Source of the DNA: Canna indica
Lineage: Eukaryota > Streptophyta > Magnoliopsida > Zingiberales > Cannaceae
DNA: 64,000 nt
Direction: 5' to 3'
NCBI GenBank assembly: GCA_034359265.1
Contig: CP136898.1
Location: 35,425,501-35,489,500, forward strand
The position numbers were made by a program, and so were the translations under genes. The number at the start of each line of letters is the position of its first letter. The stretch's first letter is position 1. The notes below the pieces were generated by a model. The model did no database searches, was not told the DNA's origin, and saw only the letters and a list, made by a program, of their open reading frames with translations. This document shows positions 32,630-46,059 of the stretch, piece after piece.

Positions 32630-33865
32630 ATGGAGACTCACAATGTCGCGTTGAGCGGCAGCGGTAGTAGTTCCACCGAACGCCATGGCTGAGGCCGAGG
32701 CTAGGGCCGCAGGTGGGGAAGAGAGCTGTTAGAGGAGGGGGTACAGGACCCATAGTTGCTCAGCTGCAGACTCAAGTGGCTCTGTTGATAGAGGCGCTCT
32801 GCTGGGAGCAAGAGTTGCGGCGGCAGCAACACCAGCCGCAGCCGGTACCAGTGGTACCTGTAGTGCCATAAGTGACTTAGCCAGTAGCGCCGGTGGTCAG
32901 AGTCCCAGGGGTGCCCACCTACGCAAACTTCGTTAAGCTGAGGCCGCCAGTGTTCACCGGGACAGATAGGCAGGTAGAGGTCATCGATTTTCTGGGTGAC
33001 TGCTACGAACTATGTGTGGAGCTTGGGTGCTCATCCGAGTTAGTGGCTCACATGGTAGGCTTACAGCTCAAGGGACCGGCAAAGAACTGCCTACACACGT
33101 GGAGGGACTGTAGGACAGCAGATGCACCACCCCCTACGTGGGAGGAGTTTAGGGTGGCCGTAGTGGAGCAGTACTTACCACTGAGTGTTCGCGATAAGCG
33201 GGCAAGTGAGTTTGAGATGGTACGTCAGATGGGTGGTATGACCATGTCAAACTACGAGATGAAGTTCACCAGGCTCTCTAAGTACCACCCAACCCTAGTG
33301 GTTACTGAGACCGCCAGGGTTAAGAGGTTTGTCGAGGGGTTGAGAGCCCAGATCAGTAGGCTCATCCATTATACCGAGGACACCATATTTGCTCGGGTAG
33401 TGGATGAGGCACTAAGGAAGGAAACATTGGTGTCGTTCGAGAAATTTGACGGACCCGCAAAGAAGAAGTTCCAAATTCAGGGGGCAGGGGGCCGACCTTG
33501 GCACTCTAAGGGGACTATTGCCGCTGCAGACCACCAGTAGTAGCCGGGGTCGTGGAGGCCTAGGGTCAAGGGCAGCGCGACAGGTAGAGTCCAGGGATGC
33601 CACTCAGAAGTCAGAAAAGCCACAGTATGATCACTGTAACAGAAAGCACCGAGGGACTTGCTATGGCCGCACGGATGCATGTTTCAAATGTGGACAGGTT
33701 GGACACTTTAGGAAAGATTGTCCAGACAGAGGTGGCCAGAGAATTGAGCAGTCGAAAGGAAAAGCACTGATGTCAGTTGGGTCAATAGCTCAGAAGGGTC
33801 CAATGCAGAGCAGGGACCGCAGGCTAGTCACTTTGAGAGACCGTCTGCCCGAGTTTGCGCCATGA
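32630..33865 (+). pseudogene. Gypsy D gag
   Basis: ATG at 32630 matches gypsy E (46060): both start MExx-ALSGSGS-type sequence, but here a TGA follows after about 20 codons. The capsid core is frame 32893-33540 (YANFVKLRPPVFTGTDR, TWEEFRVAVVEQYLP, LSKYHPTL), ended by two adjacent TAG codons where gypsy E has Gln. The zinc knuckle CFKCGQVGHFRKDCP follows in another frame (33446-33865). Gag forms the particle and binds RNA. Dead because of the stops and frameshift. Confidence 0.88.
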
Positions 33866-35899
33866 ACCATGATGGAGCAAGGACATCTAAGGCAGTGGTG
33901 ACCGGTACTATTTTGGTTAGTTCATCCGCAGCCTATGTATTGTTTGATCTGAGTGCCACGCACTCATTTGTATCTGCTAAGTTTGTTGCTAAGTTACCTG
34001 TAGCACCTTCTTTGCTTAATGTGTTGTATGTGGTGTCGACGCCTACAGGCAATATAGTAATAGCCGGAACAATTTTTCGTGATTGCAAGGTGCTTATATG
34101 CGGGCATGAATTGAGGACAGAGTTGACACTTCTACCAATGCTTGAACTAGATGTCATACTCGGCATGGATTGGATGGCGGATCACTATGCTTTAGTGGAT
34201 TGTAGGGCTAAGACTATTATTTTTAGTAAGCCCGAGTTGCTGCAATTCATCTTCCAAGGAGATAGAAGAGGTGAGCCTATGGGAGTCATTTCAGCCCTGA
34301 AGGCTCGTAAGTTAATAGTCAACGACTGTCAGTCTTTCTTGGCCTTAGTATCAGTGGCCGAGGAGGATAGAGACACAGCGAGGAACATCAAAGGAACACC
34401 GGTGGTTTGTGAGTTCTCTAACATCTTTCTCGAGGAGTTACCGGGTCTATTACCAAGAACGGAGATATTGTTCTGCATTAAATTATAGCTCGGGGTGAAG
34501 TCGATCTCCATTCCACCCTATAGGATGGCGTCGGCCGAACTCAGGGAGTTAAAAGCGCGGTTGCAAGAGTTGCTGGACTTGGGCTTCATCCGGCCGAGTG
34601 TATCACCGTGGGGTGCTTCGGTGCTCTTCGTGAAGAAAAAGGACGGGTCCATGCGCATGTGTATCGACTATAGGTAGCTTAACAAGGTGACAATCAAGAA
34701 TCATTACCCACTGCCAAGGATAGATGACATGTTCAACCAATTGCAGGGGGCAAAATGGTTTTCAAAGATTGATTTGAGGTCCGGATACCATCAGCTGAGA
34801 ATCCGAGACTATGATGTGCCTAAGACTGCCTTCAGGACTCGTTATGGCCACTTTGAGTTCCTAGTGATGTCCCTTGATCTGACCAATGCACCTGCAGCTT
34901 TTATGGATCTGGTGAACCGGTGTTTAAGGAGTACTTGAACAATTTTGTGATCGTCTTCATTGACGACATCTTGGTATACTCCAAGAGTAAGGAGGAGCAC
35001 TCTTAGCATTTAAGGATGGTCCTGGAAACCCTCAGAGAGCACCGGTTGTTCGCCAAATTCTCCAAGTGTAAATTCTGGTTGGAGAGTGTAGGGTTCTGGG
35101 TCATGTAGTGTCCAATAAGGGGATAAGAGTGGATCCCGCAAAGGTGGAGGATGTGCAGAACTAGAGGCGGACGACCAACGTGATTGAGATCCGTAGTTTC
35201 CTTGGGTTGGCCGGGTATTACCTAAAGTTTGTTGAAAACTTCTCCAGGATTGCAACTCCTTTGACTCGGTTGACTCAGAAAAAGGTCAAATATGTATGGA
35301 ATGACAAGTGCGAGGCGAAATTTCGGAAGCTTAAAGAGTGCTTGATGTCAGTACCCGTGTTGGCTGTACCTTCAAGCTCAGGAGGATTTGTGGTCTACTA
35401 TTATGCCTCTCGGGTTGGCCTGGGCTATGTTCTGATGCAGTTTGGCAAAGTCATAGCCTACGCGTCCCGTCAGCTAAAGGTTCATGAGAAGAACTACCCA
35501 ACGCATGACCTAGAGCTGGCAGTAGTGGTTTTTTCATTGAAGCTCTGGCGCCACTACCTGTACGGGGAGGCCTGTGAGATTTTTACTAATCACAACAGCC
35601 TCCAGTACTTGCTTACCCAAAAGGATCTGGACCTCAAGTAGAGGAGCTAGCTGGAGCTCCTAAAGGACTATGACTGCACTATTATGTACCACCCGGGGAA
35701 AGCCAATGTAGTGGCGGATGCTCTGAGCAAAAAGTCCATGGGCAGCTTGGCCCATTTGGCAATCAGGAGAAGGCCACTAGCTCGGGAACTAGCACTGTGC
35801 CTGGATGGGGTAGCAGTCCTGTCTATATCAGTTTTGGGTACCCTGGTGGCACACCTGCGGGTGCAGTCCACCTTGGTGGACATATTGCGTGCCGCGTAG
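33862..35899 (+). pseudogene. Gypsy D pol: protease, reverse transcriptase, RNase H
   Basis: 33862-34488 is an aspartic protease whose active site is DLSATHSFVSA (gypsy E keeps DPGATHSF) with flap-side LDVILGMDWM. 34495-34938 is RT with [16 protein letters not shown] and [13 protein letters not shown]; the FIDD catalytic box follows at about 34960. 35180-35641 is the RT connection and RNase H, where the first catalytic Asp is lost (YYASRVGLG against CDASRVGLG in E). 35684-35899 ends with [14 protein letters not shown]. Stops at 34486, 34675, 35639 and 35897 are all CAG in gypsy E. Confidence 0.9.
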
Positions 35900-36560
35900 G
35901 AGGAGGATGCATTTTGTTCCCTAACAAGGGATCTGTTCCGGAGAGGTGATGCGGATGACAGTTTTAGGGTCGACTCAGAGGGTGTCCTAAGGTTTAGAGA
36001 CCGGATCGTAGTGCCTGATATAGTAGAGGTGCGCCGGCAGGTTTTGGAAATGGGCCACCGTTCCACTTATACGATGCATCCGGGGGCCACCAAAATGTAC
36101 CAAGACTTAAGGCAGCACTACTGATGGAAGGGTTTGGAAAGAGAGGTAGCAGAGTTTGTATCCAAGTGTTTGGTCTGCCAACAAGTGAAGGCCGAACACC
36201 TGAAACCCACAGGGCTACTTCAGAACCTCGAGGTGCTTGAGTGGAAGTGGGAGAAGATCACCATGGACCTAGTGACCGGGCTGCCTAAGTCAAGAGGAGG
36301 GTTTGATTCCATTTGGGTGGTAGTGGATCGGTTGGCTAATATCGCACACTTTATTCCAATCAAAATGACATTTTCTACTGAGCAGTATGTCAGACTATTT
36401 TTAGACAGGATTGTGGCATACCATGGTACACAGGTGATGATCATATCAGATCGAGGTACCCAGTTCATAGCCCGGTCTTGACAGTCCTTTTAGGAGGTCT
36501 TGGGTACTCATGTGCGATTCAACACAGTTTTCCATCCACAGACGGACGGACGGTCAGAGA
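35900..36560 (+). pseudogene. Gypsy D integrase, N-terminal part and core up to the catalytic Glu
   Basis: A zinc-binding HHCC region (HPGATKMYQDLRQHY, CLVCQQVKAEH) is followed by the core with ITMDLVTGLPKS (first Asp) and IISDRGTQF (second Asp). Copia C is inserted right after the catalytic Glu codon (36557-36559), and its duplication AGAGA overlaps that codon. A TGA at 36123 and another at 36479 replace Trp codons of gypsy E. Confidence 0.9.
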
Positions 36561-38008
36561 TGTTGTGTGAAACTCGACACTAGAAGAGGGGTTGAATAGT
36601 GTCTGTCCCCTTTCACTATATTTTCTTCTTACTCAATTTTAGCTTCACTTAATGCAATTGTTTCTTAATTGTTAATGTGATCAAATTTCAATAACAATGA
36701 TAAAAGCAAGTAAGGAAGCAATGCAAACTAGAATACTTATAGTGCTACGGCCAACTGCCTACTCGACTACCTTGGCTCCACACCAAGGATTTCTAACCAC
36801 TACTTTATAGAATCTATTTTCCCCTCGAATACAATGAGGACACCCTTCTCACCACTCTGAGAACACCTCAATCCTATTCACCTAGGCAAAACATTAATTC
36901 TATAAAGCTATCCCTAAGTGTTTCCTAGCACACCTAGCAGCTATCTCAAACTTAAAACAAGTTTAAAATAAAAATCAAATACAAAGGAAAGAGCTTTAAG
37001 AATGTAAAATGAACCAAGGCTCCTTTCCACCTCCTTCACGTCTCCAACTTGCAAGAGGATAGCTCTTTGAGTTGTAGCACAGTTGAAGAAGCAGGGAATC
37101 AGCGTCTGGAGTTTGTTGTCGACGGAAGTAGAGGGCGCGTGCAGCAGTTCGCTCTTTTGAAGGGTTAAGAAACTTCTTTAATGCTCAATAAAACTTCTAA
37201 GCGTGTTAAAGAAGTTAGGTGGGGGGTATTTATAACCCCTCACTCGAACGGCCCGTTCAACGGGTAGAAAAATGACCGTTGAAGCCATTCAGTCGCTGGC
37301 CGGTCGATCGGTCGGTCGACCGACGGATCGATCGCCACTGCGACCACTGGCTGAATGAGAGACCTCGATCAACCGACGGGTCGATCGGCTAACGGAAGAG
37401 TGCCGATCCTTCATTCGGTCGACCAAATACCTGAAGCTAGGGTCGCGCGACAAGCCATCTCCAGTTCGATCGACCGCTAAGCATTCTGCCTATTTTTTTT
37501 CCTTCGATCGATCGACCGACCGGTCGACCGACGCAGCCTTGTATTTTTCCTTCACCATCTTCGGTCGACCGACTAGTCGACCGAATGGCTATTGCCTATT
37601 TTTACCTTCATACAATCGACCGAATAGGCTACTTGGCAGACTACTACCTTGTTCAGTCGACCGATCGGTCAACCGAGTGCAAGCTAAGGTTGATTTCTTC
37701 TTGAAATTTTTACGTGCTTTTTTTATGGATTTAGTTACCAAGTTCTAACTTGGATAACTATACAATTAGGCTTGGGATAAGATTGTCCTAGGGGTATATT
37801 ACATGAATCCTACTTGATCTAATCCCGAGCCTTTCTTCGACGTTTTCTTCTTTTGTTTCTTTGACGATCTTTTCCTTCGTCTCGTTTGAACAGATTTGGC
37901 ATGCTTATCGCAACCTCAACCTGACTCAAAACATTACACTTGGATTAAATACATGTTTGTTATCATCAAAATAAAGATCGAGGCTTAAGAGAGACCCTTA
38001 AGCCAACA
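36561..38008 (-). repeat. 3' LTR of copia C (1448 bp)
   Basis: TGTTGTGTGAAACTCG ... TTAAGCCAACA. TATA box (inverse) near 37226-37236; palindrome-dense zone 37290-37680. The polypurine tract (inverse AAAAAAGGGGGAGATT) abuts at 38009-38024. The 520 bases to the pol end (38025-38544) hold several further inverse GGGGGAG runs but no gene. Confidence 0.93.
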
Positions 38009-38544
38009 ATCTCCCCCTTTTTTATGATGACAAACATAACATGAAATTTTTAGAAAGCATAAGTGTTTGTGAGTTTGAGTTAAGGCATTCATGAGTTAGG
38101 GAATGCAAGATACTTATTCAACTACTTATGACTCAACCTATGCTCCCCCTATTAATGTGCATATTCATGTTCAACTACTTATAACTCAACCAATGCTCCC
38201 CCTATCAATGTGCATTTCATTTTTAACTCCCCCTATATATATAATTCCCCCTTAACTATAAAACTCACACTAACAATATGCATTGTGAAAACCAAGTGTG
38301 ACATTTCTTTTTCTCCCCCTTTTGACATCAATCAAAAAAGGTAAGAATTAAGGTACAATTAATGAGTTTCATCATAAAACCCAAAAGAAACCAAGAAAGC
38401 CACAAAACCAAGTATCATCTACCACTATAGTCCTTCCCATTAATGTAAGCCTATACAAGGCAAACACCAATAGGTCGCAAAGCCCCACTACAGAGCAATA
38501 CATAAGTGTGATGATACTGTATTGAATGCAAAATTTTAATTACT

Positions 38545-41500
38545 AGGAAAAGCACAAATTCCTAATTGCATCCTTAAATTTGTGAAGCTTTCTTCAACCA
38601 AGGGTTTTGTAAATATATCGGTAAGTTGTTTATCGGTGGATACAAATTCTATCGATATATTTCCCTTAGTCACATTATCCCTAAGAAAATGATGTCTCAA
38701 GTCAATATGCTTAGTTCTAGAGTGTGTAAAATAGGATTTTTGATTAAATTTATTGCACTAGTATTATCACAATGTATAGGTATGCAAGAATACCTAAGTC
38801 CATAGTCTAAAAGGGTTTGTTTCATCCAAAGGACTTGCGCACAACAACTAGCTGCAGCGATGTATTCCGCTTCGGTAGTTGAAAGAACAATTGAGTTTTG
38901 TTTCTTTGAGAACCAAGAAACAAAACTCGCTCCTACGAATTGACAACACCCACTAGTGCTTTTTCTATCTACCTTACATCCGGCAAAATCAGCGTCAGAA
39001 AAATCGATTAAATCAAATGATGTATGACATGGATACCATAATCCTAAGTCAATCGTGCCCTTTAAATATCTCAATATTTATTTTACCACACTTAATTGAG
39101 ACATCTTAGGGCAAGATTAAAACCTAGCACATACACAAACACTAAACATGATATCGGGTCTACTTGCGGTTAAATAAAGAAGACTACCAATCATACATCG
39201 ATATCATTTTTCGTCCACTTTAATGCGCTTTTCATCTTTGTCAAGCTTGATGGATGTGCTCATAGGTGTAGAAACTATCTTGGCTTCATTCATCCCAAAC
39301 CTTTTGATGAGCTCCTTTGTGTACTTGGTTTGATTAATGAAGATCCCTTTGTTGGTTTGCTTGATTTGGAGACCAAGCATGAAGGAGAGCTCTCCCATCA
39401 TGCTCATCTCAAACTCATCTTGCATACATTTAGCAAACCACTTACAAAGCATTTCATTAGTAGCACCAAAAATTATGTCTTCAACATAAATTTAAACTAA
39501 TAACATGTCATTTTCATGATGCTTAATGAAAAGTGAAACGTCGACTTTTCCAACATCAAAACCTTGTTCAATTAGGAAAATTGAAAGTCTTTCATACCAA
39601 GCCCTAGGGGCTTGTTTTAAACCATATAATGCTTTTTTAAGTTTGAAAACATGGTTTGGAAACTCAAAACTTTCAAATCCGGGGGGTTGTTCAACATAAA
39701 CTTCTTCATTAATAAAACCATTTAAAAATGCACTTTTTATATCCATTTGAAAAAGTATAAAACCCTTAAAGCTAGCATATGCCAAAAGCATTTTAATTGC
39801 TTCTAATCTAGCTACAGGAGCATATGTTTCATTATAGTCTATTCATTCTTGTTGATTGTACCCTTGTGCCACTAACCTAGCTTTGTTTCTAATAACCAAT
39901 CCTTCTTCATCTAGCTTATTTCTAAATACCCATTTAGTTCCAATTATGGTTTGTTCATTAGGTCTAGGCATTAAGTCCCATACATCATTTCTAGCAAATT
40001 GGTTGAGTTCTTCTAGCATAGCTAATACCCAAAACAAATCTTTTGTTGCTTCCTTAATGTTCTTAGGCTCTACTTGAGTTATAAAAGTAACATATTGACA
40101 AACATTCTTGAGTTTAGAACGTGTTACCACTCCCGTTGAAAGCTCTCCAATGACTTGGTCCATTGGATGATCTCTTACAAATCGATATCCTTTAGGGAGA
40201 GGTGGTAAGCTTCTTCTTCTTTATCTTCAACTTGAGGTAGATTTGAGAATGGAGGTTCTTCATGTTAGGTCTCCTCATTATCTTCATCCTTCACTTCTTT
40301 ATCATGAAGTGTGAGATCCTCAAGTTCCTCACCTACATTCACAATCTTCACATTTCTAGAAGAATCATTTGTTTCATTAAACATGACATGCATGGATTCT
40401 TCAACAATCATTGTTCTACGATTGTAAACTCTATATGCCTTAGAATTAATGGAGTAACCTAGGAAAATTCCTGCATCGGATTTAGAATCAAATTTTCCTA
40501 AATTCTCCTTAGTATTTAGAATAAAACATTTGCATCCAAAAATATGAAAATATCCCACATTTGGGATTTTGCCATTCCAAAGCTCAAAAGGTGTTTTCTT
40601 AATTTTGGGTTTTAATAAAACTCGGTTGAGAACATAACAAGAGGTATTTATGGCTTCGGCCCAAAAATATTTAGGCAACTTGTTTTCGCATAGCATGGTC
40701 CTAGTCATTTCTTGTAAGGTTCTATTCTTCCTCTCAACCACCCCATTTTGTTGAGTGGTCCTAGGGGAAGAAAAGGTATGTTGAATACCTAAGTCATCAC
40801 AAAACTCGGAAAATTTTTCATTTTTATACTCCCCTCCATTGTCACTTCTAATTTTCAAAATTGAAACTCATTTTTCATTTGAAACTTTTTTTGCAAACTT
40901 TTTGAAAAACTCAAGAGTTTCGTTTTTCTTGGCCAAAAAGAAAACCCATGTAAATCTAGAAAGGTCATCAACTAATAAATAATAGTATAGCTTTCCACCT
41001 AGACTAGCTACATCACATGGACCAAAGAGATCCATGTGCACAAGCTCAAGAATTATAGATGTACTAACTTGCTTACCTAGTTGACATGCATCACAAAGCT
41101 TGTCTTTGTCAAATTTTATCTTGCGTAAGCATTTAACTAATTCTTTTCTAGATATCTCTTGGATGAGGCTCATGCTAGCATGTCCTAGCATTCTATGCCA
41201 CAACCAAGAGTCATTCTCCATGGCAACTAAGCATCTAACATGAGGATTTGACAAGACATTTAATTCTAAGGTGTATACATTTTCTTGCCTATTTCCATTA
41301 AACATGATATCATTTGATGGTGCACTTTTAACAATACATTTAGATGCTTCAAAAACTATTATGTATCCATTATCACATAATTGTGATATACTAATCAAAT
41401 TATGTTTTAATCCATCAACTAATAACACATTTTTAATGCATGGGTAAGGGAGTATACCTATGTCACCAATATCAACAATCTTAACTTTGGCATTGTCTCC

Positions 41501-41868
41501 AAATGTGACATGTCCACCATCTTTACTTGATAGGGTTGCAAATAAATTGATGTTTCCCGTCATTTTTTTTGAGCAACTGCTATCCAATATCCAGGTGCTC
41601 CTACTTGGTTGAGGATGCTTCTCCACCTACAAGAGGAGAAGAGACCACTTTAGGTACCCAAATTTTCTTGGGTCCTTGAGTGTTAGTCAATTTGGGAATC
41701 CATGTAAATCTTGCATGTGAGTTCCTTCTCAATGCACAATCCTTGGCCATATGGCCAAATATGCCACAAGAAAAACAATTTCCATTGAATTTTCTTTTAG
41801 TGTGTGTATGAGCATGGGAGTGTGATGATTTCCTTTTATGGACAACCTTTGGCATGACATTTTGATGG
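38545..41868 (-). pseudogene. Copia C pol: protease, integrase, reverse transcriptase, RNase H
   Basis: Right to left: frame 40868-41626 has protease DSSCSKKMTG (Gly to Ser in the active site), GAG-pre-integrase WHRMLGHASM and CDACQLGK, and integrase HMDLFGP. 40265-40858 has RSDNGGEY, TQQNGVVERKN (all three catalytic acids kept) and the integrase tail. 39843-40163 leads into RT (IIGTKWVFRNKLDE), 39492-39791 holds RT, 39204-39452 holds MGELSFMLGLQIKQ, and 38697-39074 holds RNase H (FSDADFAGCK, STTEAEYIAA, HCDNTSAI). The YVDD box falls in a gap with a frame break near 39490. This is the best-kept copia pol here, but it has several stops and shifts. Confidence 0.9.
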
Positions 41869-43286
41869 TTGCCATTTTTTCATTAAGCATGCAAAGTTCC
41901 TTTTTTAGTGTTAGCATGCTATCATTCAAATGCTCTACTTGATCACTTAAATACTTGTTTTCATCTTCCAATTTTTGGTTATTATTTTCTAAGTTCTTCT
42001 TAGCCTTTTCTAGGGTGCATGTCTCTTCCTTAAGGGTAGGGGTGAGCATGGACCGGTTAACCGGTCCATTAGCCAAAAAAAACCCGGTCCATTAACTTCA
42101 GTTTTTCAAAATCATTAATCGTAAACTTGTCCATTAACTTCGGTTAACCACTATTTCGGTTTCGATTTTTTCGGTTCGATTAATCGATAATTTTCGGTTA
42201 ACCAATAAAAATTTTTAACCTACAAACAAAATAATATTATGCAAATTATAGAGAAAAATTCAAATAAATATTGAATTCTCATTGAGAAAAAAAAAGTTAA
42301 ACCACTTGAACGAAGATGATGTTCTACAAAAACTAATATTTTTATTTTTATTATTTTAATTTTTTTGATTTTTTGATTTTTTAAATTTTTTATTATATTT
42401 ATTATATTTTTTAAAAAAATTTATAATTTTTTATAATTTCTTTATATTTTTTTATAATTTTCTGTAATTTTTTATAATTTTTTGTAATTTTTTGAAAAAA
42501 ATTATAATTTATAAATCATTATTTAATATATATATTATTAAAAATTAATAAATTATATCTAACCGGTCGGTTAACCGAAACCGGTGGACTTTTTACCTCT
42601 TGGACCGAAACCGAAACCGAAAACCAGTTTATCAAAAAATAAAAACCAAAACCGTAAAAACTGGTTCCGGACCGGTTTTTCGGTTAACCGAAAAACCAGT
42701 TTTTTTTGCTCACCCCTACTTAAGGGTGTCTACTTCTTTCCTTAAGGCATTGCATGAAAGTAAGAGATTATCATCTCAATCTCTAAAGACCTATTATCCT
42801 TTTTGAAATCTTTAAATTTTCTCCTAATGACATTGAATTCATCATGCATTTGCTCAAATTCAATTTCTAGCTCTTGTTGAGTAAATGAAACTTCACCAAA
42901 AATAAATCTTACCTCATCATCCATTGCCATCAAGCAAAGTTTTGCCTTTTCACTCTTTACTTTTTCTTCATTCGATGAGGCCTCGCTTTCATCCCACGTG
43001 GCCATCATTGCCTTCTTCTTCTTTTTGTATTTTTCCTTCTTGTGATGGTTGGAGGTGGTGGCCATCTTAAGAAGTGGGCTATCCTTCCTTAGGTGTCCGG
43101 TCTTGTTGCAATGGTAGCAAGTGTAGCCACCTCTTCCCTTCCTCATGCCTCCCCTCATGAAGCTCATGAATCTTCTTGCGAGCATCGCCATTTCTTCAAG
43201 ATCATCTGTCTCTTCCTCGAATGACGACGACTCTTCCGCTCGATGTGATGCTTTTAAGGCAATGGTCTTGCCATTAGGGTCATCTT
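41869..43286 (-). pseudogene. Copia C gag, C-terminal half (split by a hAT MITE)
   Basis: 43191-42742 holds the first zinc knuckle with its last Cys changed (CYHCNKTGHLRKDS) and the acidic linker. The coiled coil is split by the MITE, and its remainder lies at 41880-42036. The second knuckle CFSCGIFGHMAKDC is at about 41745-41790 in frame 41601-41855. At 43287 gypsy E begins, and gag resumes at 53343. Confidence 0.85.
42037..42718. mobile_element. hAT-type MITE (682 bp)
   Basis: Terminal inverted repeats start TAGGGGTGAGCA, flanked by a perfect 8-bp duplication CTTAAGGG (42029-42036, 42719-42726), the size used by hAT transposases. Both ends carry GGTTAACCGGT palindromes. The middle (42280-42540) is AT-rich. 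No coding capacity. Confidence 0.93.
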
Positions 43287-45841
43287 TGTAAGACCCGAAA
43301 AAGTTTTCTAATATAAAAATCTATTTTGGTGCAGCGCGCCGGACCCGAGGGAAGTCGAGTCGAGTTGAGCCTCAGGATCGTCTCGAGTGAAAAGGTATGA
43401 CTCGGCTAATGATTCATGAAATCTATTTGGATGATTAACTTTTCTTTTATGAAATCATACCTTAAATTAAGTTAACTCGAGTCATGTTTTGGGTTGAGTC
43501 GGAACCCAAGTCGAGTTCGGGTTTAGTCAAGTTTCGGATATGAGTTAAGTGAGTCTTGAGGCCAACTTTGGAAAGATGGATGAGGGAATAAAACCCTCTT
43601 ATTACAGTCGTGCGACTCACCCTTTGAGTTGCACAAGGCCGCCTAGGGAGAAGAGGAGAAGAAGCAAGGAGGAGGCTTGGGGCTTGGATCGATCCGGGAT
43701 TCGCGTTGCCGCCGGAAAAATGTCAAGTCGTCGTCACCCAATCCTTGTTTCTCCTCAATCTAGGTGAGTGGTTATGTTTTTGAAGCTTGGGGGAAGCGGG
43801 TGGTCGAACCCAAGATGAAATAGGTTGAGTTCTTGCAATTATTCCGATGAATCTTGATTTCCAGCGATGTGTGTTCACTATTTTATAAAGTTTCTTGTCG
43901 GATCTCACTGTTTTCTTCATCATTTTGCAAGTTCCTGGGGCTGCCGAGTCATGGGAAAATGGGAAAGGTCATGCCGAAATTTTTCCCGATTCCCTTGATG
44001 GCAAGAAGGCCCTTAGATGACCTTATATCACTGTTGATGTAGTTCCCTTTGTACCTCTCACGTATTATGAAGTATGCCCTCCTTAGAAGTCCCTAGAAGT
44101 GGCCAAACAACCTACAACTCATGAAGAGGGTTTGGCCAAGGGTGAGGGGAAAGTAAATTAGTTCATTGGTATTTAAGTTGTATGCGGAATTGAAGAGGTA
44201 AAGGTATAGCTAGAGTCTCCTCCCTCTTTCCTACCACAAGGGCCATGGTCGAGCAAGGTCTTCCTTGCTCATGGTTCGGCCAAGGTTAGGGAGAGGAGGA
44301 GAGATTAGCTTTAGATGGAAATTGCATGATTATAAGGATCATACATAGAGATATGACAATACTTAGGAAGAACACCAAACTTAGCAAGTAGCTTGATAAA
44401 TTTTGAATTGTAGAAATGCTAGTTTTATAACCATTCATAGCATTAGATCCTTAAACTTTGGATGTTGACATTGTTACCATGTTTTGTATTTCATACATGT
44501 TATTTAAATTCATTACTACATTGCCATGCTAGATAGTTGTTCCTTATTGTGTTAATATTCCTAAGGTAGTATAAAAATTGTTATGTATATACATTGTGGT
44601 CATATATGATGAAGGTTGCCATATTTGAATATTTTCCTTTGGATTATTCATGCTGCCCTAAATGTTCTTGGGTGGTATTCCAAGGTCGATACATGGAAAT
44701 TCTCACCCAAGGCAGTGTAGAAGGATAGGTAACATGTAAGGCGTCACTAGACGTTCATAGTACATATATAGAAACTTAGTTAGGAGACGATAACACTTCT
44801 ATGACTCCTTATATACTTTTGGAAACTTAGAACTCGTAGCTGTTCATATATTGAAAGGGCGGCATAAATTGTTGACCCGGTAGCCGGACTTAGGCCGGAT
44901 ACGGGCAAAGGCCCGAAGTGTTTATATATGGAAATCATAGGATATTGATTGTGTGATGTGTTTGAGATGGTCCGTCGAGGAGCGAGGAGGTCGGAAATGA
45001 CCAATGCTCAGCTCGGCCAGTATTGGGTCTAGAGGTGCGCCAGCGGGCCCGCTAGGTGCCAGACCCCAGTTGGGTGGGACTAGCTATCCTTACCCCAAAC
45101 GGTATCCGAAGACTAGTGGACCATCCTAGTCGACGGCCCGGGATTGTTTGCTTACATCTTGAGATGAGGTGGTCGATGGCCAGTATGATACTACCGGATA
45201 TGGTAGGGACGGCTGTAGCTGGGATATTATTCTATGGGTAGGCCTAAGGGCCGGATGCCGAAGGCTTGATAAGCCTAGATGGCAGGTTATCATATTCAGT
45301 TGGTACAAATGGACCCATGGGGTCGGTAATCGCATTAGAAATAAACTTTACCTCCTTGTACATTTTCTTTAATGCCTTATATGATATATGCATGGTTAAG
45401 ACTTATGTGGAGGTTCATTTGAGCCACTCACTAAGTCCCAAGTGTACTCACAGTTTATTCCTATTTTATAGAGCATGTGCAGTAGCTTGGTATGTCAACA
45501 TGGTGCAGCTGGTGGGTGGGAGGTGGTGTCATATCTCGTAGCGGCGTTCATGAGTCATAGGCCGGTGTCTAGTAGTTGTTTTTTTTATTTTCTGCACTGA
45601 CAAGTTGTATTTGGAAAGAGTTTGTAAAACTTGATACTTGAGACGTTCAGTAATTCGGATGTTGGTTTTCTTACTTGTTTTGAAAAATATAAAACTGTGG
45701 ATTTTGAAAACTTTTAATAAAGTTGTGTTGAGATTTCCTTTATCGATACATTCTGGTTATCTTTATGTCAGTGTAGATAGTAGGCTACATGGTAGTATGT
45801 AGGCCCCGACCGGTCACACTACCCTCAGTTGGGGTGTGACA
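43287..45841 (+). repeat. 5' LTR of gypsy E (2555 bp)
   Basis: TGTAAGACCCG ... GGGGTGTGACA. TATA-like GAATAAAACCC (43588-43598), splice donor CTAG|GTGAGTGG at 43764, acceptor CCTATTTTATAG ending 45471. An open frame of 72 codons (43549-43767) covers the leader and ends at the donor; the 3' LTR has the same frame, as expected of a copy. Confidence 0.95.
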
Positions 45842-45845
45842 AAGT

Positions 45846-45857
45846 TGGTATCAGAGC
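45846..45857 (+). promoter_or_regulatory. Primer binding site of gypsy E
   Basis: TGGTATCAGAGC, a perfect complement to the initiator-Met tRNA 3' end, four bases after the LTR. Confidence 0.93.
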
Positions 45858-46059
45858 ACTAGATTAGGTCTTGTCTATGACTCAGTGTTGGGTACCGTAT
45901 GAGGCATATGTTAGTGTGCCGACTTACGGTATAGTTATGCTACGAGATTGGGTGACCACTCCTGCACTCAGCGCACCATGTGATTAGTAAGTTTAAATAG
46001 CTTTGTGTTAAGAATTTATTATGTGACAGACAACTTCTTTTCTTTCCTGTGTTAGTGAA

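Noticed and set aside
43549..43767. 72-codon ORF repeated at 51044-51262
   Set aside because: The two are the same part of the 5' and 3' LTR of gypsy E; identity follows from LTR copying, and gypsy D and the solo LTR do not keep the frame. It may only mark leader sequence before the splice donor.
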